This document shows positions 18,529 through 30,399 of a stretch of 64,000 bases of DNA, piece by piece. Within the stretch, counting starts at the first letter, position 1; each line of letters opens with the position of its first letter. The stretch is from Chloranthus sessilifolius (lineage: Eukaryota > Streptophyta > Magnoliopsida > Chloranthales > Chloranthaceae). The translations under genes and the position numbers were made by a program. Below the pieces are notes generated by a model, which worked only from the letters and a program-made list of their open reading frames with translations, had not been told where the DNA came from and made no database searches. The DNA lies in NCBI GenBank assembly GCA_021018995.1, contig CM037598.1:75286671-75350670 (forward strand), in the 5' to 3' direction.

Positions 18529-20690
18529 TGTTGTAGACATCTCAACTAATATCCCATAAATCATGGGGTGGTGATTCTTTGTAAACTATTTAATAGATGG
18601 CAATGAATGGGATCACAAGTTTGAAATCCCAATTATTTTCAAATCCCAATTATTTTCTTCTCCTTTATGGTATCAGAGCATCTTGTCACAAGACTCTAGT
18701 TCCTATGTGTCTTGTGTGTTGCCATGGCTTCAGGATCATCTTCCTTTATGCATGTCATTCCCTCCATTGGTATTATCTCTCATATGGTTTCAATCAAACT
18801 TGATCGAACCAATTATTTTTGTGTGGCTCGCCTAGATAGTACCAGTGCTCAAGAGTTCGGGCTTGTTTGGGATTGCTGATGGTACGATCGCTTCCCTTCT
18901 CAGTTTGTGGTTGAAGATGATGGTACTTCATCCACCATTGTTTCCACTGCCTATATTGAATGGCAGCAAAGGGACCAACTTGTGTTAAGTTGGATCAACG
19001 CGACATTGACTCCGAGTATTCTATCGACTGTAACACGTCTCTCTACGTTACATAATGTTTGGGTCTCACTTGAAAAAAAATTTATTGCTTATTCAAAATC
19101 CAGAATTTTGCAATTGAAGCATCAGTTGCAAACCACTAAATGAGGTGATCAATCTATATAAGATTATCTCGATAAAATGAATCAGATTGCAGATAATCTG
19201 ATTCTTGCAGGAAAATCAGTTGATAATGATGATCCCATTTCTTTAATCATGAATGGCGTTGGACCTTTGTACGAGCCAACAATTAACTCGGTATTTGCTC
19301 GTGACTCTCCTATTACCCTTAATGATCTCATCAACTTGTTACTAAGTGCCGAAATGAGACATGAAGAACATCATTCCATTAGTGCTGAGCAATCTACTAC
19401 AACTTTCTTCACTCCAAAAATGAAGAATAATTAACGTGCCCGTGGTGGTTTTTCTAAGAATTATTATTCAAATAAATCTCAAAGTTAAAATGGTAGTGGG
19501 TCATCTACCATGCCACCTTTCACATCATTGTGGGAATGATTCCAAACCACCGCGCACCCAAATATGTGGCAGACCTGGGCATCCTGCTATTGACTGCTAC
19601 AACTGCCTGAATATGGCCTACGTAGGGCATGTACCCACGGAGAAATTGGCTGCTATGGTTGCTACCCATTCTTCTCATGATCAACCATGGTTTAGCGATA
19701 TCGGGGCCTCCGCATATATTATGCCAAATCTTCTCAATCTTTCCATTCACAATGAGTACAATGGTGGTGATAAGGTGATAGTTGGAAACGAATCAATTCG
19801 TTTCCAACTATTCTCAAAACCAATTCGTCTCGTTTTCAATTAAAACATATGATACATTGCCAACATATTTTACTTCATTTTTCTTGCTGATGGTTTTGTG
19901 TGAAGGATTTCGCGAAGGGGAGGACATTGTTCCAAGGGTGGAGTGAAAATGGGATATACCCGATTTGACTTCTTCACACTTCATTAAATAAAAGTTGTTC
20001 GCCGGTTGCTTTCTTTGGTGATCGTGTCTCCGCTTTCACATGGCATCTTCGCTTGGGGCATCCCGCATCTCCTATTTTGAATTGTTTAATTTCCAATAAA
20101 AATGCCCCCCTAAAAGACTCTATTAGTGATATTAAATTTTGTGATCCATGTCACGTTGCCAAAAGCATTAAGCTTCTATTTAATTTATCGACTTCTATTG
20201 CTACCTCTCCTTTGTAACTTGTTCATACAGACATTTAGACATCTCCTTGTCATTCGGTTCAAGGGTCCAAATATTATTTGTTATTTGTGGACGATTTTTC
20301 CCGTTATTTAGATATATCCAATGCGATACAAACATGAAACATTCAATTATTTTGTTCAATTTAAATCACATATAGAGAAATTACTCTCTCACTCTATTAA
20401 AACATTGCAAACAGATGGGGGTGGCGAATATACAAGCTTACAATTCAAAGAATATTTATGGCAACATGGGTTTGCCCATCGATTGTCTTACCCTCACACT
20501 CCCGAGCAAAACGGGGTCTCTGAACGTAAGCATCGTCATATTATAGAGTGAGAAGTGATGGCGATTGTAATGTACCGTGGAACATTGGTGAGCCGAGACA
20601 TCCCGCAATCTATTGAAAAAAAGTTTTGAAGCGTCTGCTTGCCTTGGTTCGCTTCTTCCTTATGGGTAGACCACCGTTCAATTTGTGTCC
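18529..20690 (+). mobile_element. Broken Ty1/Copia element (Ale/Retrofit-like), 3' part missing
   Basis: A short LTR (about 18529-18667, starting TGTTGTAGACATC) is followed by the primer site TGGTATCAGAGC at 18668. Gag follows, starting MASGSSSF at 18724 with the LDRTNYF word and a UBN2-type Gag region at 18907-19430. A CX2CX4HX4C-type knuckle lies near 19560-19600, an aspartic protease with WFSDIGAS at 19690, and integrase core pieces at 20230-20550 (FVDDFSRY, QTDGGGEY, HTPEQNGVSERKHR). Reverse transcriptase is not seen before the next element begins near 20690. It is broken, with many breaks, so probably old. Confidence 0.85.
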
Positions 20691-20879
20691 CCAACACTTC
20701 GTCGTTGAGTTTTTCAGAAATTATAAATTACTTGAAATCATTATAGTTTAAGCCCATATAGGTCAAAACGGTTGGGCCCATCAGGAAGCATTTATCCTTT
20801 AAATCAGGATGAGTAGTGTCATCAATGACTTTCAAGAGTCTTAGGTATGCTCCCAATATCTGAAAAAAGAAAATTAAAA

Positions 20880-20985
20880 TTATCGACTGTTTAGACAATC
20901 GTTATCGATTGTAGAGACAATCGTCATCGATTGTTTTCAAAATCGTTATTGATTGTGGAGACAATCATTATTGAGAGCAATTAAA
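20880..20985. repeat. ATCGTTATCGATTG minisatellite, intron of DUF1985-type gene
   Basis: Four or five units of about 20-24 bp, of the form GAGACAATCGTTATCGATTG, sit between coding-like blocks. Confidence 0.75.
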
Positions 20986-21639
20986 CAAGAAAAAATAACA
21001 TCACTGAAATAATAAGAGCAAATTCTTTTACTTACAATATTGTCTAGGTATTGCTTGCCTTCCAAACATCTGAAAGACTATACCCGGAGTGTATAATCAC
21101 CGACTGTGCTGGCGTTGGTGTTGTATAAATAACGTCAAATTTTGAAATTCAAAACAAAATTAACTACTAACTAACTATCAAGGGAAAAATTGAAATGAAA
21201 ACTTACTCGTCTTCCTCAGCAGAAGTTTTTCAGAGGGAAATCATGTATTTCTGTTCAGCTGTCAGCTCAACCGTAGAAGAGGGCATCGCATCTGTTACAA
21301 GTTTTTTATCGGCTACTTTCTTCCGGTCTTAGGCTTCGAGACAACATGTTTTGTTTCAGTCTTAGGCCTTAAGCGAGCGTCGAATGGTTGCTCGGGTTGC
21401 TCATCACCAGCCGAACCACCCTTATCGACATGAGCCTGGGGTTGGTTGTCAGCTGCTACCACCTCCTCTTGCATGAGAGAATGTGGTCTCATATCTGTTG
21501 GTCCCTTGTCTGCTGGACCCATATCTTCTGGTCCCATATCGACAGTGAGAGGCACATCCGATAACAACTTCAAAAAAGTACCATCCTGAATATCGAAAGA
21601 AATCAAATCGATAACCAGATATGACACCCTAAACACAAT

Positions 21640-21815
21640 CGATATTCCCTCTAAAAACAATCGATATCGACTCTACAAACAATTGATATCGACTCTACAC
21701 ACAATCAGAATCGACTCCAAACCCAATCGTTATCGATTGTGGAGACAATTGTTATCAATTGTATAGATAATCATTATCGATTATACAGACAATCATTATC
21801 GACTCAATAAACAAT
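21640..21815. repeat. AATCGATATCGACT minisatellite, intron of DUF1985-type gene
   Basis: About eight units of roughly 20 bp (ACAATCGATATCGACTCTA and variants with TTATCGAT) lie between the blocks at 21600 and 21870. Confidence 0.8.
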
Positions 21816-22499
21816 CAGAATTATTCATAGAAAACTACATGACAACCCATACCTTAGGTGCCACCTCCAAGATCGTTTGAAGGAGTTTAATAATTTTCTC
21901 TTAGTCCTTTCAGATCACCTTGTTGAAGTGATTAACTGTTTGCAACTCTACATTCCTTGAAGTGAGCCGATCATCAAAAGAGGTGTTTTGTTTCTGAAGG
22001 AGCTTATTCTCTTCCACTAACTGCTTCACTAACTCTTCCAAATGATTCACTTTCTGGTTGAGTTTCAAGTTTTCTAATTTATACCATCAATCCTCCTCAA
22101 CAACACTTCATTAGAGGAGGTTGGTGTACTGCCGCTCGTCTTTGTGGCGTCCCTTCTCGGCTGGTCTAATTGGACGGGGACCTCTTTTAACGACGAGTCT
22201 TCGTCCAACGTTGTTTCGTCCTCAAACTCTTCCTCGTCAACTTCTTTGACCGGAATATAATTTCTTTTCTTTTTGGGCCGCAAATCAACTTTCACAGCTT
22301 TCTTGACCTCTTCAACAACCTCTTTCCTCTTCCCCCCAACAGCCTTTTGACCCTGCTAATAATCCCTTACAAGGGGTATCTCAAACTCGAAGGAAACGGG
22401 TTCGAGGGGAGTGTAAATCTGTTACGGCAAAGGAATGGTTGTAAAACAAAATAACAATATGATAAATTGAATATAGAAAATAGAACTATTACTACAACA

Positions 22500-22690
22500 T
22501 ATCGACTGCTTAACGAGTCGATATCGATTTCATTTACAGTCGATAACGACTGTGTAGGAAGTCGATAACGATTACGTAGGAAGTCGATAACGACTGCGTA
22601 GGAAGTCGATAACAACTTCGTAGGCAGTCGATAACGATTGCGTAGGAAGTCAATAACGACTGTGTAGGCAGTCAATATCGACCGATTACG
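22500..22690. repeat. AGTCGATAACGACTG minisatellite, intron of DUF1985-type gene
   Basis: Eight or nine units of 22 bp (GTAGGAAGTCGATAACGACTGC and relatives) make the most regular of the four arrays in this gene. Confidence 0.85.
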
Positions 22691-22913
22691 GAGTCGAAAT
22701 CTTCCAATTTACTCTTTATAGTCCTTACCTTTAGAAACTTAAAGTTTTTAAATAGACATCATACTCTGCTTTCCAATATCTATCTAACAGTGTAGCCTTT
22801 TGTCCTCGTTTGCGCCTTGTCCTGCCATTTCAACAATCGTGGGTAAGGGTTCTTAAGAAGCGTTATTTCAGATGAGATTTCAGGCAGCATCTCATAGGCC
22901 TACCATTGAAGTA

Positions 22914-24712
22914 TGATGTGATTTTTAATTATGATGTTTTACTCGTAAGCGCACGAATCAGATTATAGATAGTGAGTGCAGAGTATGAGATCGTTTCCAC
23001 GAGGACTATTTTTGAAGATCTAAAAAGATGAGACAACAATTCAAGAAATCTATCCAGATCTAACAGTATTCTACCAGTCTTATGATTTAGGTGGTTTGAT
23101 GAGATGATAATTACTGACTACAAACTAAAATCTAATTGATGATTCAAAAATAAAGGTAAAGATGAAGATAAAGATGAAGATACTAAATCCTCCCATCTTT
23201 GGTCTGTTCTTCCCATAATACGAATCTAAGGATTAAACTATGAGATATACCATTGAAGAAAAACATCTTTTATGAAAGGTAAATGGTCAAAACTCTGATA
23301 GGTTTCACGTTGCATCCCTGCAATCAGGACTTAACTTCAAAGATGATTTTCATATATAGATTTGGGATCAAGGGCATGGCTCGGCACACTTGATCTCAGA
23401 TGCAAATAAAAATCATCACCAAAGTGGGTAAAAATTCTAACAAAAATATCACCATAGATCTGAGATCAAGGGCATGACTTGACACACTCGATCCAAGATT
23501 AGGGAGTAATTAAGATAAAATTACCATTACAGATTCAAGATCCAGGGCATGGCTCGGCACACTCGATCCCGGATCATAATCGTAAGTAGATCCACACGAT
23601 GAAAGCAAAACGACCATATAACAATGATTGGGGTAAAATTACCGTCACAGATCTAAGATCCAGGGCACGGCTCGGCACACTCGATCCCAGTTAGTGACGA
23701 AGATTTCATCCGTTCGTGATAACGTAACAATCATAAAACAAAATCTCATATCTTAATCCTAGATTTATATTATTAGAAGTACATCCCTCGGATGGGAATC
23801 ATTAGATCTCCATCCCTAAAAAATTAGCCACACATGCTGTAATTAAATGACATAAATAAATAAGAAATGAAAAATAACATCACTTTAATTAATTAAAAAT
23901 ACCTCAAACTTCAATAGAAAATTTTTGATTCACAAGTACGATGATCTTCAGAAACGAAGTAAAAGAATGCTCTATACTGATCTTTAAATTTAAAGTAGGA
24001 ATCAACTGAACAAAAATACTAAATTAAATAAAAGAATGCTAAAAAGTTAAAGGAAAAAAACTCTAAAAAAGGAATAAAAAATTCTCTATCTCTACGTCTA
24101 TGAAAAATAAAATATATAATCTCTAATCCCTCCTTCTCGAGTTGTTGGTTTGGCTTTAAATACTCTCCAAGTCGCGCAGCTTCTCTGGCTCGAAAAGTCA
24201 GGGTCGATCAATCAACTAGAGGAAGTCGATTGATCGACTCCTTAAAAATCTGCATTAAGAAGTCCTTTTCGTCTCAAATTCCATCATTTCGGTCTCTTGA
24301 TCGGCTGGAAGGTCCATCGATCGACCTTCCCAAATTTCTGTGAACTCCCGCTCAACTTTGCATCAGACACTGCCTCGGTATTTTGGCCATAACTTTCTAC
24401 CCCGAATACAGATTAATATGATTCTTGCGGCATTAGAAAGACGATAAAAAGATCTACAACTTTTGTGTTTTAATAATTTAATGAATCGGACGTCTTAAAG
24501 GTCCACATTGAGCTGCAAGTTACACCAAGTTCTTGATGACTCAAAGTTGCAGTGTTTTGACATTATTTTCGGAATTCTTGGGCTGTTTTATCCACTTAGA
24601 TTGTATTTACCTGAAACACTTTAAATCTAGTAATTCTCATCAGATAGCCTTCATCGGATGACTAAATGTAAGTATTTAGGGGTGAAATATCATCATATTT
24701 CACTACTCATCA
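22914..24712 (-). mobile_element. Solo LTR of the Athila-type family B (1799 bp) with perfect target duplication
   Basis: It starts TGATGTGATTTTTAATTATG and ends CACTACTCATCA on the plus strand, and is homologous end to end with the LTRs at 32296-34087 and 44931-46721. AAGTA flanks both ends (22909-22913 and 24713-24717). No internal sequence is present, so it is a solo LTR left by LTR-LTR recombination. It is clearly more diverged than the two LTRs of element B and so belongs to an older or sister lineage. It sits inside the DUF1985-type exon. Confidence 0.95.
23355..23695. repeat. Four-unit GATC...GGGCATGGCTCGGCACAC array in the solo LTR
   Basis: Units of about 40 bp at about 23361, 23459, 23533 and 23651 share AGATC, AGGGCATGGCTCGGCACAC and GATC. 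The homologous units in element B read GGCTAGGCACAC instead. Confidence 0.85.
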
Positions 24713-25419
24713 AAGTACACACATACAATTATAAACATTATACGGCTTAAGGGCTTTATCCTTGTGGGCAGTCTTTCTATTTGCCACGCCATTCTTTATA
24801 TACTCTATTAAGTCATGAAACACGTAGAGACTACACAGAGTTTGGTTGAAGTTCTCAACGACATCGATGAGTTGAATGTGCTCTTCTGACAGTTGATGGT
24901 GGGACCCGAAAAAAAGAAATATACACAACACAAATAGAAGAGCCAACTTGACGAAGTTGTTGTCACTTGTCGTTAGATTCATTCCATGTTTTATATGAGA
25001 CCGAAGAATTTTCCCGGGAGACAGTCCACGAAAATATTTGTATCGAATGGTTTCCTTTTTCGGTAGTTTAACGGTAGGGGTATACTGTTGGGGTTCAACC
25101 ATGGCAAGCCTCAGTATCAAGGCAATGTCCATCTTCCGAAGATAGACATCTCTCTTTCCGATTCGGAAGTGGTTCTTCTCAACTCAAAAATTCAACATCG
25201 CATCTTCGACATCTCCAACAAAACCCACACCCTTTGACATTTGAAATATTCCACTGAAAACTTATGCTCTCAGCAACTCCTTCCGCTCCAGGCTGGCGCC
25301 CTCGTAGAGCTTCGAAATATCAGTAGGTAAACATTTGGTAATAGCCTGCCGTACAACCATCTTGATGGCTTCTGTATATGAACTGTAATAAAATTGAAAT
25401 GTATAATAAGCCTAAAATA

Positions 25420-25510
25420 ACAATCGATATTGATTGTCTAGATAGTCGATATCGATTTCCTAAAAAATCGATATTAATACTTAACTCAATCGATATCGAT
25501 ATTGATAATT
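25420..25510. repeat. ATCGATATTGATTG minisatellite upstream of the DUF1985 exon
   Basis: Units such as AGTCGATATCGATTTCC, AATCGATATTAATAC and AATCGATATCGATATTG lie just beyond the first recognisable coding block, again in non-coding sequence. Confidence 0.7.
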
Positions 25511-25703
25511 TCCATATCCTAGGGGACATCCTTTGTAGTGAGGCAATATATAAACCTGAATTTTTTTTTACCTTTACATGTAGGGTTAACAAATTATTTA
25601 TGGTAAGGATTTTGTCACCAAAACTTGAAATTCAAAATTACTAGCGAGACCACCTGATGGAAAAAGTTGTAAGATCAAACCTCCTTAAGCTTAAAAACAA
25701 CAA

Positions 25704-25706
<3 letters not shown>

Positions 25707-25779
<73 letters not shown>
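25707..25779. repeat. (TA)n microsatellite, about 72 bp
   Basis: Pure alternating TA. It separates the DUF1985-type region from unassigned AT-rich DNA at 25780-26456, in which I see no gene; a GGGTCGACCCAATCC-type word at about 25936 hints at an old hAT MITE. Confidence 0.9.
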
Positions 25780-25780
<1 letters not shown>

Positions 25781-26456
25781 CTTACAAGTTACATGCACTG
25801 CCTAAGGCCACATTGTGCTTTTTATGGGTGTATTTTGGGCAAAAAAAGATTTATCATAGGATTATTTGGTCATTGAATATTGGCAGATGACCAAATCCCT
25901 TATTTTTGTTGATTGTATATAAACAATTTCAGGTTGGGTCGACCCAATCCAACCTGACCTTTTCGTTGGCCCCAGGCACAACTAACTTGACCAGTCAAGT
26001 TTATATGCCCGACCCAGTAAAATATCAAAACTTGTGTAACTTGTTAAGACTGCCACATATATACTAGATGAAGATATTTTCATGTATTTTACAATTGCAT
26101 CTGATCCATCGGATCAATTAAATCTAAATCATCTCGATCATAGATTATAGGCCTCCTCTCTCGCATATACAACCACGACCAACAGACCATTACATAACCC
26201 TCCGCTATACACTAGATCCCCAACGCAGCCACATTACAGTGTCCTAAAGGATCCACAGGATCAAAACTCAAAGCAAGTCGTAATCAAAACTTGGGGACAA
26301 CAAGATTGAATTAAAAACCCAAGTTCATTCCAACCCTATTAATAATCAGATGGCCCGATTATTAATCGGGCCAATACCTTAGCTTCAATTTGACCCATGG
26401 ACAAAAGAAGAAAAATTAGAGGGATACTCCAAGGCTGGGTGGGGGATGGTCGAGAG

Positions 26457-27161
26457 TAGGGGTGCAAATGGGTTGGGTCAGATCCGGGTCAGTGGCATAC
26501 CAGGCCTGACCCACTTGGAATCGGGTCGGGTCCAAGGCAGGCCAAATTAAAAAAATTATAGACCCATTTTGATTATGGGCCAGGTTAAACCATATTCAGA
26601 CCCGACCTAATAAAAAATGGTTCTGAGTCTAATTCGAGTCCTAATCAGGTTTGCAATCAGGTCTAATCGCTTATATAGTTTTCTATTTTGTCATAAGAAT
26701 GTACCAGTAACAGTGCCTTTCATGACAATGAACCGAGATAAGAAGCTCCGCTTAACCATTGAGTCTAATAAAAGCTAATTTTCAATTATTTTAGAGATGT
26801 GAAGCATGTAAAAGACATTTTTTCAACTGACTAATTGGTTAACTTTGAAATTTTGATGAAAAAGTTTCCCTTCAGCTGCCTATTTTAACTTTGATGTACT
26901 TATTCTAATTATATTGTTTATCTTTTGTATAAGTTGTATTTCATAACAATCCCAAAAAATAGTACCGAAATATAAGAATAAAAAATTATATTTATATTTG
27001 GGTCTTGATCGGGTTTGGGTCCGAGTTCGAGTCTAAAATTTAAAGACCTAGACTCAACCCAACTCTATGCTGGGTCTGAGTCAGGTCTTTATTTATAATT
27101 ACCAGATCCAGATCCAGATCCAAACTTGGCTCTGGGCCAACCAGACCCATTTGCACCCTTA
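26457..27161. mobile_element. hAT-like non-autonomous element (705 bp) with 8-bp target duplication
   Basis: The ends TAGGGGTGCAAATGGG and (reversed) TAAGGGTGCAAATGGG are near-perfect inverted repeats. The flanks GTCGAGAG (26449-26456) and GTTGAGAG (27162-27169) match at seven of eight bases. The interior is rich in GGGTCGGGTC/GACCCG words near the ends and AT-rich in the middle. No transposase frame. Confidence 0.85.
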
Positions 27162-30100
27162 GTTGAGAGAAAAATTAAATTAGTATTAAATGTAAGTTTT
27201 TTTATAATTTTAAAAGTTAAATTTTTTTTTTTTTTTTTTATAGAATTAAATGTAAGTTACTATTGATATTTGGGTCACTTTTCGAGAGTCATAGTCCTTG
27301 AGGAACTCCATCCATCTACGCTGCCTCATATTTAGTTTTTTCTATGTAAACAGATATCTGAGGCTCTTGTGGTCGGTAAAAATTTTAAAAGTCTCACTGT
27401 ACAAGTAATGTCGCCAAATCTTCAGCACAAATATGACCGCTGCTAGTTTCGTATCATGTGTCGGGTAGTTCTTTTCATGTTCTTTCAGCTGTCTCGACCC
27501 GTAAGCTATCACCTTTCTGTATTGGTTGAGCATACAGCCCAAACCATTATACGAAGCATCACTATAAACTGCGAATCCTCCACTGCCTGACGGAATCGCT
27601 AGTATTGGAGCTGAAGTGAGTCTCTTCTTGAGTTCTTGAAAACTTTTCTCGCATGTCTCACTCCATTCGAACCTTACATCTTTCCGTGAAAGTCTCGTGA
27701 GTGGTCCTGATATCTTTGAAAAACCCTCAACCAAACATCGATAATAGCCAGCTAATCCGAGGAAACTATCGACGTCAGTCACGGTCTTTGGTTGCTCCCA
27801 ATTGACCACTGCTTCTATCTCAGTCGGGTTAACTGTGACACCATGCTTTGAGACAATATGTCCCAAAAAGCTAACTTCCTCTAACTAAAATTCGCACTTG
27901 CTGAGCTTGGCGTACAGTTGGTATTCACGCAAAGTTTGTAGAGCAATCCTCAAGTGTTCTTGACTTGGAGTATATTAAGATATCGTCGACGAACACGACG
28001 ACGCAGGAGTCTAGGTGTGGTTTAAACACCCAATTCATTAAATCCATAAACGACGCCGATGCGTTCGTCAACCCAAATGGCATCACTAAGAATTCATAGT
28101 GTCCATACCGTGTGCTAAAAGTAGTCTTCTGAATATCCTCTGTCTTGAGTCTCAACTGATGGTATTCAGATCTCAGATCGATCTTGGAAAAATACCTTGT
28201 TCCTTGCAGCTGGTCGATTAAGTCATCTATCCTAGGCAAAGGGCACCTATTCTTTATAGTGAGTTTGTTTAATTGCCGATAGTCATTGCACAGACGCATT
28301 GACCCATCTTTCTTCCTTACAAACAAGACCGGTGCTCCCCATGGAGACACGCTCGGTCTAACAAACCCCTTGTCCATGAGCTCTTGTAACTTCTCTTTCA
28401 ACTCCTTCAACTCAGCAGCAGCCATTCTGTATGGTGCTTTAGAAACAGGCTCCGTTCCTGGTGCTAAGTCGATGGCAAACTCCACTTCTCTCTCTGGAGG
28501 TAATCCTGGTAACTCTTCCGAAAATACATCTTCAAACTCTCGCACCACGGCTATCTCGAAGATAATATTCTTCTCTTCTTTATCCTCCTTCAAGAATACC
28601 AAGTAACCACTGCATCCCTTTCTGATCAAGCACTCGGCCTTGACTACCGAGATAAGTGGCATATGCGTCGATCTCTCTCCTCAAAATCGAAATGATCTCC
28701 TCGTGTTGGGTCTGAAGATGACAACCTTGTTCTTGCAATCTACAGTCGCACAAAGTCTAACTCCTCTGGGTTGACTTTCATCTTCTTTGTGAAGCGAGGG
28801 GTAACAAATGAGTAGGTAGACCCCGAGTCTATTAACACTCGAGCTTCATATGTCACATCGCTTCCTTTGTCATAGATTTGTAACATACCTAGTCATACAT
28901 ACACATGTATATATATATATATATACTGTATACCATCGTACCAAAAATTATTACATGCAGGTTCTTTTCTATTTTCTATATGGATGCACCTTCTCTATTT
29001 AGAAAATTTTTAAGAATTAAAATTCTTTATTTAAAAGAAATCCCACCTTGGATCACATCGTTTGTATTTTGACTCTCTTGAGCTGTGACTGCATAGGCTC
29101 TCCCTTGGACGATCGGCTTCCTTGCCTATATCGGTCGTAGTACAGAAGCTGAAGCTGTCTTCCCTTTGTTCACCTCAGGGCAATCTTTGATCAAGTGGCC
29201 CACTTTGTCACATCTGAAATAGTCCTGAGTTCCCTGCCTACAGTCTGCTGTCCTGTGAGACTTGCCACACTTGGCACAAGTCTCCCGCGGTGTGGAAGAA
29301 GCTGCTCGTGAGAAACCCTGTGTAACTGTAGCTCCGGTAGTGATAGCAGGGCTCTCATATCGTATCGGCCTCCCCGACGCAAGCAATGGAAATCTTTGCT
29401 AGTTGGTTTGCTGTGCCGATCTTTGATACCCTCCTTAGAATGGTGGTCTCTGATTATTTGCTACGAATCTCGGCTTTTTGTTCACTGGCTCCTAATTTTT
29501 TCTTCTTCTATCACCAAGGCCTTGCTCATGACCTCTCCATAGGTCCTCAACTGGAATGGTGTCACTCCTCCCCTCACGTCCGGTCTCAACCCTTGCTGAA
29601 ACCTCTTCGCTCTCATCATCTCCGTGATGACGTAATCAGGCGTGAAGCGAGCCAGTCGCATGAACTCCACTCCATACTCTCTAACAGTCATCTTTCCCTG
29701 CACAAGTTGCAAAAATTAGATCTCCATCTAATTCCTCACAACTTCTGGAAAATACTGCTTATTGAACTCCTCGACGAATTCCTCCCACGTCCAGGGCAAA
29801 TCCGAGGTCTCTTGAGCCCTAGTCCTAGAAACGGACTTCCACCAAGGCCCAGCCTCCCCATCTAACATGTAGGCTACCCAACGGACGCTCTCGTCCTCTG
29901 TGCATGTGAGCATACTAAATACTTTTTCCATCTCACTCAGCCAGTTCTTAGCTGCCATGGGCTCTGCCTGCCCCGAAAAGCTAAGAGGTCTCATCCTCCT
30001 AAACTCAGTAATCGCAAAAGACATTGACGGTGTCGGAGCCACTGGAGGTGTCGGTGGCTGATGCTGCTCGTGGGCAGTATGAGCTGTCAAGGATGCTGCT

Positions 30101-30399
30101 TGTTGTGCCATGGCAGTGGTTATGGTTTTCATAGTGTGCATCATCCTCTGACGCTCCTCTCTATCTTCATTTCTTTCTCTGACTCTCTCTTGTTCCCTCT
30201 GATCTTGATCCTGACGTTCTCGATCTTGATTCTCTGCCTGATCTTGGCTCCCTTGGCCACCACTGCCTGAAGCCCCTCTATCTCCCATAGGCACTCTATT
30301 GGTATCCGAGATAAAATCATCTCGACTATGCAAACTTCTACTATGACCGCCCCTGGGTTGGTCCCTTTCTCTAGAAGACATAACGGTCTGCACGTGAAA

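Larger units (their letters stand above)
20690..25385 (-). pseudogene. Broken DUF1985-type gene, probably from a Mutator-like transposon
   Basis: On the minus strand the main exon (25380 down to 24713, continuing 22908 to about 22790) has the DUF1985 hallmarks: HFRIGKRDVYLRKMDIALIL, then KLALLFVL, then HIQLIDVVENFN, and after the solo LTR an AYE and RLLKWQDKA block. In-frame stops lie at 25262-25264 and 25184-25186, with another just past the LTR site. Further coding-like blocks are at 22440-21870 (acidic, then a coiled coil LNQKVNHLEELVKQLVEENK), 21600-21240 and 20860-20700 (HPDLKDKCFLMGP). The intervening AT-rich stretches look like introns. DUF1985 is usual in Ulp1-carrying MULEs, but no protease or transposase block was found here. 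A host-derived pseudogene is the alternative. Confidence 0.55.

Noticed and set aside
22500-22690. CRISPR-like look of the regular 22-bp repeats
   Set aside because: Units are contiguous without unique spacers, in a plant nuclear context. It is a minisatellite.
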